Source: Zoogloea sp. LCSB751 (GTDB lineage Bacteria > Pseudomonadota > Gammaproteobacteria > Burkholderiales > Rhodocyclaceae). From it: a stretch of DNA of 64,000 nucleotides. The notes under the pieces were generated by a model. The model was not told the origin of the DNA. It worked only from the letters and a program-made list of their open reading frames with translations, and ran no database searches. A program made the translations under genes and the position numbers. Positions 1 through 7,636 of this stretch are shown here, in pieces. Every line of letters starts with the position of its first letter. The first letter of the stretch is position 1. The DNA is taken from NCBI RefSeq assembly GCF_002028455.1, contig NZ_MWUM01000021.1, positions 1-64,000 on the forward strand, in the 5' to 3' direction.

Positions 1-83
1 GCGACGGCCTCCACCGTCGCGCTCTCCGGCGGCAGCAATCGCGCCACCGCTCTATCCTTGAATTCCTGTCCGTATCGCGCCAC
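1..83 (-). mobile_element. IS3-family OrfA-like transposase, N-terminal fragment (runs off left edge)
   Basis: Reading leftwards from a GTG at 83-81, about 27 codons are open to the window edge. They begin M-A-R-Y-G-Q-E-F-K-D-R-A-V and continue L-L-P-P-E-S-A-T-V-E-A-V. This resembles the start of the helix-turn-helix OrfA proteins of IS3-family elements, which usually open with R-Y-S-x-E-F-K-x-x-A-V. An in-frame stop lies four codons upstream of the GTG, so the reading begins here. The rest of the element lies outside the window, and no terminal inverted repeat was recognised between 84 and 160. Intact or remnant status cannot be decided. Confidence 0.55.
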
Positions 84-253
84 GTCGTTCTCTCATCATC
101 GCCCCCGAGTTCTTTAGGATTCTATCGAGGCGGCAACTATTCTGGCGCAGGGGGTACCGCCGCAGGAACTTCACGAGAAAATTCGTACGTTGTACTCGCG
201 CACCTTTTGCAGGAAGTAACGAGGGGTAGTCGTTATACAACAGGAGAAATTTG

Positions 254-1066
254 ATGAAGCCCAGTTTGATGCGTTTACTGATTAACTGTACTTCGGTTGC
301 GACTGGACTTGTAGCCGCGCCAACCATCGGTTATGCGGTGGCAATACCAATGTCAGAGCTTTATTCGAATGTTGTGACAGGTTCTGGTGTACAGAGTTCA
401 GTCTCTGATAGTTCAACCGTGTCATACACCAGTGGCTCATTGAATTCGTATGCTTCAACTGGCTTTGGCGTCAATCGTGCTTACGCACAAGCCGCGGGTC
501 CTGGGGCAGTCGGAGCCAATTCCGTTTGGTATGACAGCTTTTCGTATAATGGCAGCGCGGGCCCCACGGTTAACGTAAATTACAGCGTTGTTCTGACCGG
601 TAACAACCTTCGAGGGACGGGGGCGGGGGGCTTGGGTGGGGGTGAATACGATCTGATCCGTTATCAGTCGTACAACAGCGTTTCAACATTGTTGTCTTGG
701 ATCGAAGTACCAGCCAATGCCAGTAATTTGCGTTTGTTGGGCCCCGGCGCTGCATTGCTCGGATTCGCGAATCTCGATTCGCCAGGAAATTACGACTTGC
801 TCTTTACCGGCTCTTTTTCTATCGCGGCAGGTGAGACTTGGTACATTGCGAGCATATTGTCGGTTGGTGCCGATACGGACCAAACCCTCGATTATGCGCA
901 CTCCGCTCATTTTGGCATCTCAACCACAAATGGCTTCCTAATCGATGCGGCTTCTGGTGCTGCGTACCCGAATGCAGTCTCGGCGGTCCCGGAGCCCGCC
1001 ACACTTATATTGTCGTTAGTGGGATTGAGCGTTCTGGGTATGCGTCGCAATGCCCGCATGGGCTAA
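254..1066 (+). CDS. PEP-CTERM sorting-domain exported protein
   Basis: A 270-residue exported protein. The N-terminus has a signal peptide (residues about 5-30). The body is rich in Ser, Gly, Asn and Thr. The C-terminus carries a PEP-CTERM tail: V-P-E-P-A-T, a hydrophobic stretch (L-I-L-S-L-V-G-L), then an Arg-rich end (M-R-R-N-A-R). Such tails are recognised and cut by exosortase (EpsH family), usually in strains making exopolysaccharide; no exosortase is in this window. ATG 254 is preferred over TTG 251 because AGGAG at 242-246 is better spaced to it. The GC content is lower than in later genes and the left neighbour is transposase-like, which fits an accessory gene. The function of the body is unknown. 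Confidence 0.85.
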   Translation: MKPSLMRLLINCTSVATGLVAAPTIGYAVAIPMSELYSNVVTGSGVQSSVSDSSTVSYTSGSLNSYASTGFGVNRAYAQAAGPGAVGANSVWYDSFSYNGSAGPTVNVNYSVVLTGNNLRGTGAGGLGGGEYDLIRYQSYNSVSTLLSWIEVPANASNLRLLGPGAALLGFANLDSPGNYDLLFTGSFSIAAGETWYIASILSVGADTDQTLDYAHSAHFGISTTNGFLIDAASGAAYPNAVSAVPEPATLILSLVGLSVLGMRRNARMG

Positions 1067-1539
1067 ACTTGCCTTAGAGTTTCCCCCTTTCCACGCCGTC
1101 CCCGCATCCCGCCGTCGCCTGAACAGTGGCAACCGGGTTTGGAAGCCCGACGAATCCAGGAGGATACCGGCCGCATTGCGGCCGCTCTTGTTCGCCATGC
1201 TCTTGGAGCGCCCTGATTTCATGATCAATGGTGGATTGGCCCGACACGCTGCACGAATCGACCGGCAGTGCGAATGACGTTGGCCGTCACCGATCAGTTC
1301 ATGGCCCGCCTTGCGCAGTTGCATGCGATGTTGGCGGTGACCCATAGCGATGCCGGCAACGCCTTCCGCCGCTGTCGGTCGGGTAGGCACTTGAAAGGTG
1401 GGTCGGATGCGTGGGAACCAAACCCTATGCATCCGATTCATGGGAAAACGAAAGCCGAATGGGCCGGAGAGTGGGTTTTCTCCTAATCCTGAGTGCCGTT
1501 TTTTTGCATCAACCTGCTGACCCAACAAGCAAGGCCATT
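1067..1539. other. Intergenic region without a supported gene
   Basis: 473 bases between the first PEP-CTERM gene and the small membrane protein gene. Short open frames exist on both strands, but none has a recognisable product or a good ribosome binding site. The region holds the first copy of a 36-base sequence (1357-1392) that recurs at 2361-2396. Nothing else was recognised. Confidence 0.5.
1357..1392 (+). repeat. Dispersed 36-bp repeat, copy 1
   Basis: The core GCTGTCGGTCG followed by TAGGCACTT is shared with 2361-2396 in the same orientation, with 5 mismatches in 36 positions. No coding explanation fits both copies. It may be a remnant of an element end or a dispersed intergenic repeat. 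Confidence 0.5.
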
Positions 1540-1743
1540 TTATTTATCAAAATAGGCGTTGTTTTTGATAAATACCCAAAGAATTGGGGATATTAGCGCT
1601 GTCAGGAGAAACACCATCAAGGCGGTTTCTGCAGTAAAGTCCGCACCTTTTCTCATTCCGTCAGATTCGTAAAACATAATGCACACCGTTAGAAAGAACG
1701 CTATGCATGACGCGCGCCACGCAGAAAGTTGCTTCTTGCTCAT
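1540..1743 (-). CDS. Small two-helix membrane protein, unknown function
   Basis: A 67-residue protein with two hydrophobic stretches (about residues 10-25 and 41-60). They are separated by a polar loop of the type Y-E-S-D-G-M-R-K-G-A-D-F. The end is Lys/Asn-rich (I-K-N-N-A-Y-F-D-K). ATG 1743 is chosen over ATG 1764 because GGGAG lies 6 bases upstream of it. Codon use is lower in GC than the core genes, as in the flanking accessory DNA. I recognise no family; it could be a small holin-like or orphan inner-membrane protein. The gene stands alone between gene-poor regions. Confidence 0.55.
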   Translation of the reverse strand: MSKKQLSAWRASCIAFFLTVCIMFYESDGMRKGADFTAETALMVFLLTALISPILWVFIKNNAYFDK

Positions 1744-2112
1744 TTCTTTCTCCCAGGCTTGCATGCCAAGTGTTGCCGTGATTCCTATTGCGCGGCTCAG
1801 GATTTCAGAACCGAATGCAATGGCCGTCTAATTTGTGCTCTCCAGCCCCAAGTTGCCAGCAGCTATCGCACGTAGTGTTCAGGCAGTTATCTTTCAGATA
1901 GGTTTCCATGGATCAATCCATTCCGCAAGACGCGCCAGCTAAAGATCCTAGGGTGCCACCCATTGCCGCCCCATCATCGTATTCGTTGCTCAAAATACCA
2001 AAAGGGAAACCGAGACTGCTACCCCAATAGATGCTATCAACGAAAAATGCCCTGGAGGCATCATCGTGAAATAGAGCTACGTCAATATGCTATTGACTTT
2101 ATTCTGATGGGA

Positions 2113-2139
2113 AAATATGAATATTTGATATTCATATTT
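2113..2139. repeat. Perfect 11-bp inverted repeat in AT-rich DNA
   Basis: Arms AAATATGAATA and TATTCATATTT are separated by five bases (TTTGA). The symmetry and AT-richness would suit a regulator-binding operator or a cruciform. There is no adjacent gene start to assign it to, and no T-run follows, so a terminator is unlikely. Confidence 0.6.
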
Positions 2140-2360
2140 AAATGGCGAATATGGTGTAAGGATAATCGATTCCTGAGGGGCCAAGGCATGCCGGCAGTAG
2201 ATGGTCTGGCAAGTTCGGGGCTGGTTATTCTTCAGGCGCTCTGGGGGGCATTCCGGTATGCAAGGGCTGTGGAACTACCTCGGTTTCGTCGTATTGCCCA
2301 TCGGTGGCAGCTTGCCCGAGCACCGGATCGATCTCAGTGGCAAGGGCGCTGACGGAGAAA

Positions 2361-2396
2361 CAGCGCCTTGCGGCGCTGTCGGTCGAATAGGCACTT
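2361..2396 (+). repeat. Dispersed 36-bp repeat, copy 2
   Basis: Second copy of the sequence at 1357-1392 (31 of 36 identical). The left half, AGCGCCTTGCGGCGCT, is itself a palindrome that could form a hairpin. Confidence 0.5.
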
Positions 2397-2422
2397 GGAT
2401 GAATCGGCCGGGGTAAACGGCA

Positions 2423-2442
2423 AGACCCGCCGTAGCGGGTCT
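2423..2442 (-). terminator. Rho-independent terminator of the second PEP-CTERM gene
   Basis: An 8-bp perfect stem, AGACCCGC and GCGGGTCT, with a 4-base loop lies 24 bases past the stop codon at 2467. The T-rich tail on the minus strand (TTGCCGTTT) is weak. Confidence 0.6.
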
Positions 2443-2466
2443 CTGTCTTGAGCCGGGCGAACCGGA

Positions 2467-2976
2467 TCAGGCGGCGTGCTTGGCCTTGCGGCGGCTGAGG
2501 CCGAGGCCGGCGAGGCCCATGGCGACGAGGGACAGGGAGACGGGCTCCGGCACCTTCGACGTGGATGTGACGTTCTTGACGTACAGCTGGCTGGACAAGC
2601 CGTTGTCCAGGCCGTTATTGACGCCAAAGGTCAGGTTGCCGGTGAAGGCGGTGCCGAAGTTGAAGGTGTGCCAGCCGGAGTTGCCGTAGTTGCCAACGGT
2701 GCTGATGTCCGACAGCACATTGATGGCGCCGCCGTCCAGCTGGTACCAGCTGTAATCGTTGAAGGGCAGGTAGTCGTTGGCCTGGAAGAACCAGTCAAAC
2801 GAGGTCACGTTCGATACGTTGTTCGAGATGGCGCCGTAGGCGGTCAGGTTGGCCTGGTTGGCGGTGGCCGACGCATTGCCATTGGTGGTCCAGGTGCTCA
2901 GATCTGCAATGGAGGCCTGGGCGGCGGTGGCAGCGAACAGACCGATGGTGGCGAGGGCCAGCGTGAGTTTCTTCAT
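2467..2976 (-). CDS. PEP-CTERM sorting-domain exported protein
   Basis: 169 residues. A clear signal peptide opens the protein (M-K-K-L-T-L-A-L-A-T-I-G-L-F-A-A-T-A-A-Q-A, cut near residue 21). A Ser/Asn/Gly-rich globular part follows, with no Cys. The tail is a textbook PEP-CTERM: V-P-E-P-V-S-L, hydrophobic V-A-M-G-L-A-G-L-G-L, then S-R-R-K-A-K-H. Exosortase should process it, but no exosortase or eps locus is in the window. The gene is monocistronic, with its own terminator downstream. The two PEP-CTERM proteins here share only signal and tail, so they are probably independent substrates rather than a recent duplication. Confidence 0.88.
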   Translation of the reverse strand: MKKLTLALATIGLFAATAAQASIADLSTWTTNGNASATANQANLTAYGAISNNVSNVTSFDWFFQANDYLPFNDYSWYQLDGGAINVLSDISTVGNYGNSGWHTFNFGTAFTGNLTFGVNNGLDNGLSSQLYVKNVTSTSKVPEPVSLSLVAMGLAGLGLSRRKAKHAA

Positions 2977-3303
2977 TTTTCTGAATTTCCCGATTTAAGC
3001 AGCTTGTCGAACGGTGTGCGTCAATCTGCAGCGCTTGAAACAGTCCGGTTCATGTCTTCGGTCAAAGATGTTGAAGATATGAACTGGTCATCGGCTGCGG
3101 GCTGACATCGTTGTGTTGCCTTACTTGTAGCCATTCTGACCGATGCTTTCGGGGGCCACCGTCGACTAATTCACGCGGCCTGGGTCTGCTCGCGCGCGGG
3201 TGCGTGCTTTTTTCACGTTTGCCATTATTTGTATTTTCGCGGGATTGCCCGACCCGCTCTTCGTCGGGCAATCCCGCTCTGTGGAGGCTGGTGCCGGTGC
3301 GGA
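2977..3303. other. Intergenic region between PEP-CTERM gene and TonB receptor gene
   Basis: 327 bases. It should hold the promoter of the minus-strand PEP-CTERM gene (a TTGACG near 3025-3030 on the minus strand is a possible -35) and the 3' end of the receptor transcript. Apart from the strong hairpin at 3240-3276, nothing was recognised. Confidence 0.45.
3240..3276. terminator. Strong inverted repeat after the TonB receptor gene
   Basis: A perfect 14-bp stem, CGGGATTGCCCGAC and its complement, surrounds a 9-base loop and begins 27 bases past the receptor stop codon. Neither side has a proper T-run, so it may act as an mRNA 3'-end stabilising hairpin or an imperfect terminator. Confidence 0.5.
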
Positions 3304-6168
3304 TCAGAGCTTGCCGCTGACGGTGACGCCAAGCCAGCGGTCGGTGCCCGGGATGTACAGGTTCCACACTGGCTGGTAGCCGTAATCGACGTTGAACAGG
3401 TTCTTGGCCAGCAGGCTGACCTCGAACTTGTTGTCCGCCGTGCGGATGCCAACGGCCGCATCGGTGAGGCCGTAACCGTCCACCTTGCTGTAGCGCGACA
3501 GGGAGGGGTCGGTGAGGTAGCTGCTGGTGCGGTTGTAGTTGAAGTTGGCGAACAGGCGCTTGTCACCGAACACGTGCCAGATGTGCTCGGCGAACAGGTT
3601 GAAGCTGAAGGGGCCTACGCCGGCGACCCGCCGCCCGCTGACGTCGTAGTAGGGCACGCTGGTGCCGCCCAGTTCCAGCGGTTTGGCGGCGAACTTGAAG
3701 TCCACGTAGCGGGCGTCGTTGTAGGCGCCGGACAGGCGCACGCTGGTGTCGCGCACGGCGTAGGCCACGTCCACCTCGATGCCCTTGGTGCGCACCTTGG
3801 GCACGTTGCCGACGCCGCTGGTGTAGTACAGGGTGCCGTCGTTGTTGGCGCGGGTGCGGGCGTCGTCGTAGAAGTAAAGGTTGCTGATGTAGTCGCGGGT
3901 GTTCTGGTAGAACAGCGTGGTGTTGATGGTCAGGCTGCGGTCGAGCAGGGCCGAGCGCAGGCCGACTTCGAAGGAGTCGGTGCGTTCGGGCTTGACCGGC
4001 ACCGAGGTGCCGCCGCTGGCGGTGGTGCCGACGATCTGCGAGATGCCGGCCTTTTCTCCGTGCTGCCACGAGAAATAGGCGGTCTGGGTGTCGCTGAGCT
4101 TGACGATCGGGCTGATGTTGGCGGCGTACAGCACTTTGCTGACGGACTCCGCCGCGGTCTGGCCGTACAGGCCGGTCAGCTGCGCGGCGCGGATGGCCTT
4201 GGCGTCGGCGATCTGCTGGCGCTGGGTGGGGTTCAGCGCGTCGTAGCTGGCCGCGCCGAAATACTTCTGTGCCGCGTAGTTGGCCAGCGCCAGCTGGGCG
4301 GCATTGTTGTTGCTGTTGAGGGCGCCGGTGGCGTTGCTGCTGAAGCCGCCGAGGGCCAGGTTGCTGACCGATACCGGATTGAGCTCGGCGGCGAAGCCCT
4401 GCTCGTAGATCTGGCTGTAGTTCACCTCATTGCGGCGCTTCTCGGCGGAGGCGCGCAGGCCGGTGTTGATGGTCAGCTGTTCGGTGGGGTGGAAATTCAG
4501 GCTGCCGTACAGTGCGGCGGTGGTGTCGTGTTTCTCGGCGTAGGAGTTGTAGCCCAGCCGGTCGAGGGAGTTGACCAGCAGGTAGCGGCCGGCACCGTCG
4601 GCATCAAGGCGCCGGTACTGGGTTACGTTGGCGTAGTAGGCGCCGGCGTCGGAGCCGAACTTGGTGCCGCGGCCTTCGCCACCGCTCGACTTGATGACGT
4701 CGGCGAGGAAGATCCCGGCCTGGTAGTCGAACAGGCCGCCGACCGGCGAGTTGATGCGCAGCTCCTGGGTCTTCTGGCGGAAGTAGCCGAGGCCCGAGGA
4801 GGGGCCGCGCAGGACGTCGAAGGGCGTCGGGTTACTGAAGTTGGGGCTGCCGAAGTCGAAGTGGTAGTCGCGCCAGGCGGTGATCGAGGTCAGCGTGTAG
4901 TCGTTGAGCTTCCACTTGAGCACGGCCGAGGCGCCCTTGGTGTCGTTGGCGATCGGGTAATGCTCGGCGCGATTGGATTCGTTGAGGTAGTTGTTGGCGT
5001 AGTTCCAGCTGCTGCTCTGGGTGAACCAGCGCCGGCTCAGGCGGCCTGTGTCCTGGAGGTCCTGATTGACGGCGATCGGCTTGCCGCTGGCGTCGAGGGT
5101 GTCGTAGAAGGCCGGGACGGCGCGTGGGTAGATGCCGCCATTGGAGGAGATGCCGTATTCCTTGCTGTTGGGTGTCACGTCTACGCTCAGGCGGGCGCTG
5201 AAGTCGCGGCTGGGGGTGAGCAGGAACTGCAGCTTGCCGAAAGTGCGGTCGATGTTGCCGTAGCTGACTTCGTTGCCGCCGCCGTTGCGGGCGCTGTAAT
5301 ACAGGTTATCGACGGTGCCGTTGGATTGCTCCCGGTACAGGGTGGCGCGCCAGGCCAGCAGGTCGTCGACGATCGGGCCGCCGAGCACGCCCTTGGTGAT
5401 CAGCGTGCTGCGCTGGCCGTAGGTGATGGAAGCCTCGGCTTCGGGCACGAAGCGCGGCGCCTTGCTGGTGAAGGTGATCTTGCCCAGGCTGGCGCTGTAG
5501 CCACCGGTGGTGCCCTGCGGTCCGCGTGCCACGTCTACCGTTTCCAGGTCGTAGTAGCTGTTGAAGACGGCCATGTTCGACAGGATGTAGGGCACGTCGT
5601 CGACGGTGGTGTTCACGCTGGCATCGAAGCTCAGCGCACCGCCGGTGCCGAGGTAGCCCAGGCCGCGCAGGCTCAGCGCGGTGGTGGTCGGGTTGGTGCT
5701 GGAGCCGCCCCATTTCACGTTGCCGATGCGCTTCAGGATGTCCCGGTAGTTATTGACCTGCTGCTTCTCCAGTTCGTCGCCGGACACGACGGAGATCGAT
5801 TTCGGCGTGTCCTGCAATTCAGCGAGCGGGGTCTTGCGACGGGATGAGATCACCACCGAGCCCAGGGTCTGGCCCGTTGCGGCGGGGGCCGCTTCGGGTT
5901 GCTCTGCTGCCACCGGTGCTGCGGTGGTGGGGGCGGCCACCGGTGCGGTGCCGTCGAGCTTCTGCTTCAGTGTGGCGTTCTCGGCACGCAACTGGGCGAT
6001 TTCTGCCTGCAGGGCGCTGACCGACGGACTATCCGCGGCCACTGCTTGCAGCACCGGCCACGCCGCCAGCGCGGCCAGCAACGCAGCCCGTGCAGGAGAC
6101 GGAAGGATGTGGCGCCCGGCCGGCAATCGTATGGCGTCGTGTGGAACGAAAGGATGGGGTCGATGCAT
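3304..6168 (-). CDS. TonB-dependent outer-membrane receptor with N-terminal coiled coil
   Basis: A 954-residue outer-membrane receptor for energised uptake of an unknown ligand such as a siderophore. A long signal peptide (hydrophobic residues about 28-43, cut near A-V-A-A-D) is followed by a short coiled coil (about 49-72, A-L-Q-A-E-I-A-Q-L-R-A-E-N) and an Ala/Pro linker (75-100). The plug domain starts near 112 (L-Q-D-T-P-K-S-I-S-V-V) and includes V-A-R-G-P-Q-G-T. The rest is a 22-strand type barrel ending W-L-G-V-T-V-S-G-K-L, without the common terminal Phe. ATG 6168 is chosen: it starts the signal peptide and has GGGAG about 8 bases upstream, whereas the longer reading adds 57 residues with no RBS. 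It lies downstream of, and codirectional with, the AraC-type regulator gene, a common arrangement for siderophore receptors. The substrate is not predictable. Confidence 0.92.
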   Translation of the reverse strand: MHRPHPFVPHDAIRLPAGRHILPSPARAALLAALAAWPVLQAVAADSPSVSALQAEIAQLRAENATLKQKLDGTAPVAAPTTAAPVAAEQPEAAPAATGQTLGSVVISSRRKTPLAELQDTPKSISVVSGDELEKQQVNNYRDILKRIGNVKWGGSSTNPTTTALSLRGLGYLGTGGALSFDASVNTTVDDVPYILSNMAVFNSYYDLETVDVARGPQGTTGGYSASLGKITFTSKAPRFVPEAEASITYGQRSTLITKGVLGGPIVDDLLAWRATLYREQSNGTVDNLYYSARNGGGNEVSYGNIDRTFGKLQFLLTPSRDFSARLSVDVTPNSKEYGISSNGGIYPRAVPAFYDTLDASGKPIAVNQDLQDTGRLSRRWFTQSSSWNYANNYLNESNRAEHYPIANDTKGASAVLKWKLNDYTLTSITAWRDYHFDFGSPNFSNPTPFDVLRGPSSGLGYFRQKTQELRINSPVGGLFDYQAGIFLADVIKSSGGEGRGTKFGSDAGAYYANVTQYRRLDADGAGRYLLVNSLDRLGYNSYAEKHDTTAALYGSLNFHPTEQLTINTGLRASAEKRRNEVNYSQIYEQGFAAELNPVSVSNLALGGFSSNATGALNSNNNAAQLALANYAAQKYFGAASYDALNPTQRQQIADAKAIRAAQLTGLYGQTAAESVSKVLYAANISPIVKLSDTQTAYFSWQHGEKAGISQIVGTTASGGTSVPVKPERTDSFEVGLRSALLDRSLTINTTLFYQNTRDYISNLYFYDDARTRANNDGTLYYTSGVGNVPKVRTKGIEVDVAYAVRDTSVRLSGAYNDARYVDFKFAAKPLELGGTSVPYYDVSGRRVAGVGPFSFNLFAEHIWHVFGDKRLFANFNYNRTSSYLTDPSLSRYSKVDGYGLTDAAVGIRTADNKFEVSLLAKNLFNVDYGYQPVWNLYIPGTDRWLGVTVSGKL

Positions 6169-6626
6169 GGACGTGCTCCCTTGTTGGCTTGCGTTGAATG
6201 AGGCAAGGCCATAGGCAAAACGCATGCCGGTGCTATTTCCCCGTGTCGAATATGGCTTTTTTCGGGCGGAAAGCGGGCTGGGATGAAAATGGATGGGTTG
6301 TTTGCTTATTTGGGAGCAAATGTTTCTGCCCGGAATCAAACAAATTAGATCGGCTCTATCTCAAATTCAACATGTCCCTCGGATGTTATTTTTTGATTTG
6401 AGTTTATTTGTTTTTCAAGAACCTATATGGAGTCGTGGGATTGTCGTATGGATATGAATTTATATTGAATGTGGGTGGTGGCCTTTATTGATAAAGGCCG
6501 GCTTATCTGGCCATTTGAATTGCGTTGTTGCCCGCCAGCCTGGGGGCTTTATTGGCCCGGTCCGAATCGTCGGCTTGCGTCCGGCCTATTACGCGGAATT
6601 GCGGGTCGTGCCGGCGGTCCGGTGGG
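6169..6626. other. AT-rich control region between regulator gene and receptor gene
   Basis: 458 bases, much lower in GC than the genes on either side. It should hold the promoter of the TonB receptor gene. It contains a 20-base palindrome (6480-6499). I see no convincing Fur box, cobalamin riboswitch or sigma-54 site. Confidence 0.5.
6480..6499. promoter_or_regulatory. Perfect palindrome, possible operator or terminator
   Basis: GGCCTTTAT and ATAAAGGCC face each other across a 2-base centre. It lies 128 bases past the AraC-type gene stop and about 310 bases upstream of the receptor start. The very short centre favours a protein-binding dyad over a hairpin. Confidence 0.4.
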
Positions 6627-7559
6627 TCACACCCACAGGCGATACATCCAGAACGATTCGTCCTCGATGAAGCGGCGGGCAAATTCGGTGGGGGCGAAGC
6701 CGGTGATGCGCCGCGATTCGCGGCTCATGTGGGCTTGGTCGGCAAAGCCTTCGTCCTGGGCGAGGGCGGCCCATTCAAAGGGGCGCCCGCTTTCGTAACG
6801 TTCCCGCGCCGCGAAGAAAATGCCCTCGGTACGCACCAGGGCCTGCCATTCGCGCAGGGAGCGTCCGCTGAAGGCCTTGATGCGTCGTTCGACCTGGCGT
6901 GGGCTGTGGGTTTGCCGCCATTCACGGGCCTGCAGCGCGAGGCGCTCGACCCAGTGGCGGCCGAGCTGGCGCAGTGACGGTGCAGTTGAGCTGCGCCCCT
7001 GCAGGGCCTGCCAGCGCGGCGCCAGATGCCGTTCCAGCACGGCCAGCGTGGCAGCATCGTCCGGAGCCCGGGCCAGCGCGTCGATGAAGGGGCGCCAGCA
7101 GGCGTCCAGCACCGCGTCGGCGGGGACGAAGCGATCATGGACGGCGGCCAGGTCCAGGCTGAACAGGGCCTGCGCCACATCGGGGGTGAAGCACACCAGA
7201 CCGCCACGCCCGCAGCTCGGCGCCCAGCTCACCAAGGGACGCGACTGGCTGCCCGAGATGACCACCGCGGCGCCGAAGGGCTTCCAGCGGCCGCCGCCTG
7301 AATCCGGCTCGACGAGTCCGACATCCATCTCCTGGAACCAGGACAGGGAGATCAATGGCGAGGCCGGGAAATGGGACAGGCGCTGCGCATCGCTCAGCGC
7401 CACGCCGCGGGTGTCGCGGCACAGCACCGCCACGACCGCCGTCTGCAGGGTCGGCGGGGCGGGATACAGCCGGGACCGCGGTGCCTTGCCGTCGACAGGC
7501 AGCCGAGGTGCGCGGGTCAGCGGGTGGGGGCTGGCGGAGTGGGGCGGCGGCAATGACAT
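6627..7559 (-). CDS. AraC-family transcriptional regulator
   Basis: 310 residues. The N-terminal part (about 35-170) resembles the DUF6597-type sensing region of AraC relatives. The C-terminal third (about 190-300) is an AraC DNA-binding region with two helix-turn-helix units, the second with A-L-A-Q-D-E-G-F-A-D-Q-A-H-M-S-R and a following G-F-A-P-T-E-F-A. It is divergent from the P450 gene (77 bases apart) and upstream of the TonB receptor gene on the same strand. It may therefore control one or both, which is inference. The ATG at 7559 is the first in frame; the first 30 residues are Pro-rich and could be over-extended. Confidence 0.85.
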   Translation of the reverse strand: MSLPPPHSASPHPLTRAPRLPVDGKAPRSRLYPAPPTLQTAVVAVLCRDTRGVALSDAQRLSHFPASPLISLSWFQEMDVGLVEPDSGGGRWKPFGAAVVISGSQSRPLVSWAPSCGRGGLVCFTPDVAQALFSLDLAAVHDRFVPADAVLDACWRPFIDALARAPDDAATLAVLERHLAPRWQALQGRSSTAPSLRQLGRHWVERLALQAREWRQTHSPRQVERRIKAFSGRSLREWQALVRTEGIFFAARERYESGRPFEWAALAQDEGFADQAHMSRESRRITGFAPTEFARRFIEDESFWMYRLWV

Positions 7560-7636
7560 GGGCGCACAGTATAGGCAGCCGCGGCGCTGCGGACATGTCG
7601 TTTGCGTTCAAGACGCGCCATACGGCCGAGCCAACA

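Larger units (their letters stand above)
1744..2466. other. Low-GC intergenic region without a supported gene
   Basis: 723 bases containing an AT-rich core (about 2080-2160), a perfect inverted repeat (2113-2139), the second copy of the 36-bp repeat (2361-2396) and a terminator hairpin for the gene on the right (2423-2442). An open frame at 1963-2352 gives a Cys/Arg/Trp-rich product resembling no known protein and was not accepted. Confidence 0.5.

Noticed and set aside
1016..1528. 170-codon minus-strand frame overlapping the end of the first PEP-CTERM gene
   Set aside because: No recognisable domain, and it overlaps a well-supported gene on the other strand.
1963..2352. 129-codon open frame
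   Set aside because: Cys/Arg/Trp-rich product, no RBS, and it crosses the AT-rich inverted repeat and repeat copy 2.
3229..5847. 872-codon open frame on the plus strand opposite the TonB receptor gene
   Set aside because: Gly/Ala/Val-rich low-complexity product with no motif, caused by high-GC codon use of the receptor gene.
6169..6480. Fur box or cobalamin riboswitch before the TonB receptor gene
   Set aside because: No GATAAT-type repeats and no conserved riboswitch core were found.
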